Below are positions 6,137 to 9,416 of a stretch of 9,416 nucleotides of DNA, one piece after another (position 1 is the stretch's first letter; each line of letters starts with the position of its first letter). The notes beneath the pieces were generated by a model that saw only the letters and a list, made by a program, of their open reading frames with translations, made no database searches and had not been told where the DNA came from. The position numbers were made by a program, and so were the translations under genes. The DNA is taken from assembly GCA_003523085.1 (NCBI GenBank), contig DPHD01000084.1, positions 1 through 9,416 of the forward strand, given 5' to 3'. The stretch is from Oceanospirillaceae bacterium (GTDB lineage Bacteria > Pseudomonadota > Gammaproteobacteria > Pseudomonadales > Balneatricaceae).

Positions 6137-7327
6137 TTACAATATTGGCAACTGCGCGGCAGCCCGAGTAGACAACCACTGTGCGCCGTCTTCGGTAATG
6201 ACAATATTCTCTTCGTGAACCATTTGTTTAACCTCGCCATTGCCGTTGGCGTAAGACATGCCCGGCTCCAAAGTCATGACCATACCCACTTCTAACACAG
6301 TGTCGTCAGTGGCCGTATTGGATGGCCATTCGGTAAGGTCTGAGCCTAAGCCGTGGCCTAAACGACCTACATCGTTACCTAAAGCACCACCGGCTTGCAT
6401 AATGGGCCACATCGCGTGGTAAAGGTCACTGGTGGTATTACCCGGCTTAGCGGCAGCAAAGCCAGCTTCAGTGGCGTCGTAAACGGTGGCATAAGCGTCT
6501 TTAGTGGCTTGCGAACAATCACCAAAACTCCAGTTGCGATCAAAATCGCAAAAGTAACCTTGCCATACGGTGCCGGTGTCAATGATTAATAGATCACCTT
6601 CATCAATCACTCGATCGGTCGGCCCCATGATGATGTCATCATAACCGTCGGCACCGGATGAAGACACGATAAACGGCGAATGGTCGGCACCTTGACGTAA
6701 CAACTCCATTCTAAATTCTGCCACCACTTCACGCTCGGTCATGCCCACGCCTGCAAAACTAGGTAATCGAGCAAAGGCCTTGGAGGCAATACCACACACG
6801 TGGGCCGCACGATCTACTTCTGCAGTGGATTTAATGCTGCGTAAATGCAATACCTCACGGCTAACATCCACCAGCTCAAAACCACTTGACGCATACAAAG
6901 ACTGCACCTGACTTTGGGGCATACGTAAGTGCGTTTCTCGGCCAAGGGTCATGCCAAGACGGCCAAAGCGCTTGGGCAGCTCAGCTAAGGTTTGGTTAAG
7001 TAAACTCACGCCATCGTCGGCTGGCAAAGGCGACGGCCAGGTACGCACGTCATCCACCCAGGTGTTGGTCATGCCCACCACCCCAATGGTTGGAATAACG
7101 GCAATCGGCTTACCTGTGGCCGGCAGAAGTAAAAACCAAGGCCGCGTAGGGCTTTGCCAAAACTGGGTGAAATAACCGGAAAAATAGCGTACGTTGGTTT
7201 CGGTGGTTAACAACACGGCATCTAGCTGTTGTTCACGCATCATGATTTGTGCGCGCGCCATGCGCTGCTCAAATTCTACCAGTGCAAAGTCTCGCTGTGG
7301 GGTTTGGCTAAGTTGATATTGGCTCAT
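6137..7327 (-). CDS. M24 family metallohydrolase (Xaa-Pro aminopeptidase/prolidase-like)
   Basis: A 396-residue protein with the two-domain layout of the prolidase/aminopeptidase P group: a creatinase-like N-terminal domain (about 15-160, including VLLTTETNVRYFSGYF) and a pita-bread catalytic domain (about 170-390). All five dinuclear metal ligands appear present: Asp250 (LLIIDTG), Asp261 (YFCDFDR, eleven residues on as expected), His325 (RLGHGLGSD), Glu354 (TLEPGMSY) and Glu372 (MVHEENIVIT). Substrate-site elements include DHSPFIVSSSG (215-225). It should be cytosolic, as there is no signal peptide. M24 enzymes also include creatinase and ectoine hydrolase, so the bond cleaved need not be Xaa-Pro. 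Its start overlaps the stop of the ammonia-lyase gene by four bases (ATGA), implying coupled translation and a shared pathway, so I favour a small-molecule amidase or dipeptidase role. It is the last gene of its operon and ends nine bases from the LysR stop, with no visible terminator between. Confidence 0.9.
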   Translation of the reverse strand: MSQYQLSQTPQRDFALVEFEQRMARAQIMMREQQLDAVLLTTETNVRYFSGYFTQFWQSPTRPWFLLLPATGKPIAVIPTIGVVGMTNTWVDDVRTWPSPLPADDGVSLLNQTLAELPKRFGRLGMTLGRETHLRMPQSQVQSLYASSGFELVDVSREVLHLRSIKSTAEVDRAAHVCGIASKAFARLPSFAGVGMTEREVVAEFRMELLRQGADHSPFIVSSSGADGYDDIIMGPTDRVIDEGDLLIIDTGTVWQGYFCDFDRNWSFGDCSQATKDAYATVYDATEAGFAAAKPGNTTSDLYHAMWPIMQAGGALGNDVGRLGHGLGSDLTEWPSNTATDDTVLEVGMVMTLEPGMSYANGNGEVKQMVHEENIVITEDGAQWLSTRAAAQLPIL

Positions 7328-8520
7328 GAGCTAATACCAAACACCAAGCTTTGATACAGCTCTGGGTCCGTTGCGCCTTCGGTACCTAGTACCAAAACTC
7401 GGCTGTGCTCATCCAAACCTAAATCTGAGCGCCATTGGCCGTTGCCTGCAGCCACCAATGCGGCGGCAAGTCCTGCTACCGCTGATTCACCGGCTTCTAT
7501 ACTTGGGCTGTGTTGTTGCAACGAAATCATACTTGGAGCAATGGCATCTTCGCTTAAGGTAATAAAGTCATCCGCCCCTTGGGCCAAAATTTGCCAGGCA
7601 ATTTGTGACACTTCGCCACAAGCAAGGCCTGCCATTAACGTGTCTAGGTCGCCTTCGACCACCCGCAACTCGCCCGCCTTAGCACTTTCTTGTAAACAGT
7701 TAGCTTGCTCTGGTTCTACGATCACAAACCGCGGCCGTTGCTGCCCCCACAAATCCCAAAAATAGCCACACACGGCGGCCGCTAACCCTCCCACGCCTGC
7801 CTGTACAAAAACGTGGGTCGGCACATCACCTTTGAGTTGCTGTACAATTTCTGCCAACATCACCGTGTAACCTAAGGCAACGTTAGCTGGAATTTCTGTG
7901 TAACCTGGATAACTGGTATCAGAAATAATAACCCGACCATGTTGCTTGGCATCACTGGCCGCTTGCTTCACAGAGTCGTCGTAATTGCCGGTAATGCGAA
8001 TCACCTGGGCCGCGTAGGCTTCCATCGCTGCCTGACGGCCTGGGGACACGTCACGGTGAATATAAATAATGCACTGACAACCAAACATTTGTGCCCCCCA
8101 CGCCACAGAACGGCCATGGTTGCCGTCGGTAGCACAGCTCACCACCACGTCTTTTAATTGCGCTTTAAACTGACCAGAGAGCAACGCCTCCATGGTCGGT
8201 TCTACACCATTGAGCTGAGCTAAATGCTGCTGTAAAAAACGCGTGACGGCGTAAGCACCACCCAAGGCTTTAAAACTTTTAAGCCCAAAGCGAGTACTTT
8301 CATCTTTATAATATAGCTTAGCAATATTGGCAGCCTCCGCCATGCTATCGAGTTGCTGTAACGCTGTAGCTTGGTAATTGGGCCAGCTAGAGATGGTGGT
8401 CAGTGCCTTCTCCGCTCGAGCCACACTCAAAATATCTTGACGCGCAGCCGCATACGCTAACTGTTTGTCAGCTAACGGGTTATGAAAACAGTCCAAACGG
8501 CCTGGGTGAGTGATAGACAT
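7324..8520 (-). CDS. dpaL: Diaminopropionate ammonia-lyase-like PLP enzyme
   Basis: A 398-residue fold-type II PLP enzyme, the same size as E. coli YgeX/DpaL, which splits 2,3-diaminopropionate to pyruvate and two ammonia (EC 4.3.1.15). The family signature is clear: YYKDESTRFGLKSFKALGGAY (70-90, quoted region includes the PLP Lys84), SCATDGNHGRSVAWGA (128-143) with Asp132, SDTSYPGYTEIP (200-211) with Asp201, FVQAGVGGLAAAV (238-250) as the phosphate loop, and LVLGTEGATDPELY (376-389). Asp132 and Asp201 line up with the catalytic aspartates known for the E. coli enzyme. GGAG eight bases before the ATG supports the start. It follows the transporter gene by 18 bases and overlaps the M24 gene by four, so all three are probably one transcript. 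Threonine/serine dehydratase is the main alternative; the DGNHGR and GTEGATDPE motifs favour the diaminopropionate group. Its pyruvate product could feed the nearby pyruvate-dependent transaminase (inference). Confidence 0.85.
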   Translation of the reverse strand: MSITHPGRLDCFHNPLADKQLAYAAARQDILSVARAEKALTTISSWPNYQATALQQLDSMAEAANIAKLYYKDESTRFGLKSFKALGGAYAVTRFLQQHLAQLNGVEPTMEALLSGQFKAQLKDVVVSCATDGNHGRSVAWGAQMFGCQCIIYIHRDVSPGRQAAMEAYAAQVIRITGNYDDSVKQAASDAKQHGRVIISDTSYPGYTEIPANVALGYTVMLAEIVQQLKGDVPTHVFVQAGVGGLAAAVCGYFWDLWGQQRPRFVIVEPEQANCLQESAKAGELRVVEGDLDTLMAGLACGEVSQIAWQILAQGADDFITLSEDAIAPSMISLQQHSPSIEAGESAVAGLAAALVAAGNGQWRSDLGLDEHSRVLVLGTEGATDPELYQSLVFGISS

Positions 8521-8538
8521 AAATACAACTCCAAAAAA

Positions 8539-9416
8539 TTATTTTTTAGGCCAAACGGCCTGAGCCACTCCGGTGGCAATCAGGGCAATACCTGCTAACC
8601 CTTGCCAACCAATGGCTTCGCCGAATAAAAACCACGCTTGTAACGCCACCGCTGGCGGTACCAAATAAAACAAACTACCCACCTTAGTGGCAGCACCTTG
8701 ACGCATCATTATCATGAGCAACAATACGGCGCCAATCGATAATGCCAATACCTGCCAAGTCAGGCTGGCGATAAACTGCCACTGCCAATCGACCTTGCGG
8801 GTTTCAAACGTAAACGCAATCACCAAACTAAATACCAAGGCAGCGGCATACTGCAGCCATATTGAGGTTAGATGGTCGACGCCGTAGCAGTATTTCTTTT
8901 GATATAAGGTGCCAAAGGAAATACCCAATAAAGCGCCACCCACAAGTACCGGGGCCCAACCAGAAAAACCATCAAATAGGGTGCCTGCGTCCAATGCAAA
9001 CTGCTCACCTAATACCAAATAAAGGCCCGCTAAACCCATAACCAAACCAAGCCACTGACGCTTACTCACCGTTTCGCCTAACATAAGCCCGGCAAACAAA
9101 GCCATCGTCAGGGGCTGCAAACCAATCACCATAGCACTGAGGCCCGCGGGCATACCCATAGAAATAGCTTGGAAAATGCCGCCTAGATAAACCCCATGAA
9201 GCAACAAGCCCACGAGCATACAATGCAACACTAAGCGCCATGACGAGGGCCACCGACTAGCCATAAGCTTAGTAATGAGCCACAACACCACTAATGCTAA
9301 GGCAAAGCGGTAACTCAGCAAAGTGAAGGGCTCGGCAAAAGGCCGACCCAACTTTGCGACCAAAAACCCAGTGCTCCACACCCACACAAATACAAACGGC
9401 ATCAAGCGTACAAAAG
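8539..9416 (-). CDS. EamA/DMT-family transporter (N-terminal few residues outside window)
   Basis: An inner-membrane protein of the drug/metabolite transporter superfamily with two EamA repeats. About ten hydrophobic segments are readable, from FVFVWVWSTGFLVAKLG (segment 1), through MPAGLSAMVIGLQPLTMALF (segment 4) and LGLVMGLAGLYLVLGE (segment 5), to VGSLFYLVPPAVALQAWFLF (segment 9) and a final GIALIATGVAQAVW, ending in a basic KK tail. The conserved end-of-repeat patterns GLQPLTMALFAGLMLGE and LVPPAVALQAWFLFGEA are both present. The frame stays open past the ATG at 9402-9400 to the window edge, reading FVRLMPFVF. Relatives carry a few residues before this motif, so the true start probably lies just outside. 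It is the first visible gene of the operon with the ammonia-lyase and M24 genes. Such proteins move amino acids and other small metabolites, often outward; direction and substrate are not evident here. Confidence 0.92.
   Translation of the reverse strand, partial: FVRLMPFVFVWVWSTGFLVAKLGRPFAEPFTLLSYRFALALVVLWLITKLMASRWPSSWRLVLHCMLVGLLLHGVYLGGIFQAISMGMPAGLSAMVIGLQPLTMALFAGLMLGETVSKRQWLGLVMGLAGLYLVLGEQFALDAGTLFDGFSGWAPVLVGGALLGISFGTLYQKKYCYGVDHLTSIWLQYAAALVFSLVIAFTFETRKVDWQWQFIASLTWQVLALSIGAVLLLMIMMRQGAATKVGSLFYLVPPAVALQAWFLFGEAIGWQGLAGIALIATGVAQAVWPKK

Noticed and set aside
7371..8157. Open + strand frames opposite the ammonia-lyase gene
   Set aside because: Low-complexity, Ala/Pro/Ser/Arg-rich translations without domain features, antisense to a conserved PLP enzyme.
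6137..8520. An ectoine-degradation (doeA/eutB) cluster
   Set aside because: The M24 protein does not resemble DoeA beyond the shared fold, the PLP enzyme is of the longer diaminopropionate-lyase type rather than EutB-like, and doeB and eutC partners are absent from the window.
8529..8550. A/T-rich near-palindrome at the transporter stop as a terminator
   Set aside because: The stem is almost all A-T with no GC-rich part, and it sits between closely spaced genes of one operon right at the next gene's ribosome site.

Overview
The window looks like the chromosome of a free-living, probably marine, gammaproteobacterium. This rests on mid-range base composition, the family mix (a PF10115 'HlyU'-type protein, a stand-alone TfoX N-domain protein, a Pseudomonas-like omega-amino acid:pyruvate transaminase) and an intergenic palindrome of the 'ATACCGGC-GTAG-GCCGGTAT' kind common in such genomes. 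The taxon is inference. There are no RNA genes, CRISPR arrays, insertion sequences or phage genes. Coding density is high and the only long gene-free stretch is about 226 bases.

Left part (1-1957), small accessory genes: the C-terminal end of a probable 4Fe-4S protein on + converges, with 11 bases between, on a minus-strand pair made of a PF10115 protein followed by a TfoX N-domain protein whose start overlaps the preceding stop (TAATG). A 77-base divergent spacer separates this pair from a + strand GyrI-like protein. Bases 1958-2183 hold a duplicated 30-bp repeat, REP-like hairpins and a strong, near-symmetrical terminator.

Middle (2184-6127), a beta-alanine/malonate-semialdehyde catabolic locus: a minus-strand class III aminotransferase (BauA type) is followed 76 bases downstream by CoA-acylating (methyl)malonate-semialdehyde dehydrogenase. 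Together they would convert beta-alanine plus pyruvate to malonate semialdehyde plus alanine, then to acetyl-CoA, CO2 and NADH. A divergent LysR-type regulator lies across a 127-base AT-rich region packed with palindromes, which is very likely its operator region.

Right part (6137-9416): a tight minus-strand operon runs EamA transporter -> diaminopropionate ammonia-lyase-like PLP enzyme -> M24 metallohydrolase. The spacer between the first two is 18 bases and the last two overlap by four bases (ATGA). The regulator and this operon converge with only nine bases between them.

How it may work together (inference): the transporter moves an amino-acid-like compound, the M24 enzyme hydrolyses a conjugated or peptide-like substrate, and the lyase turns a diamino acid such as 2,3-diaminopropionate into pyruvate and ammonia. 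Pyruvate is the amino acceptor of the neighbouring transaminase, so the two blocks could form one nitrogenous-compound utilisation island. The exact substrate of the transporter/lyase/M24 operon is the main open question in the window.
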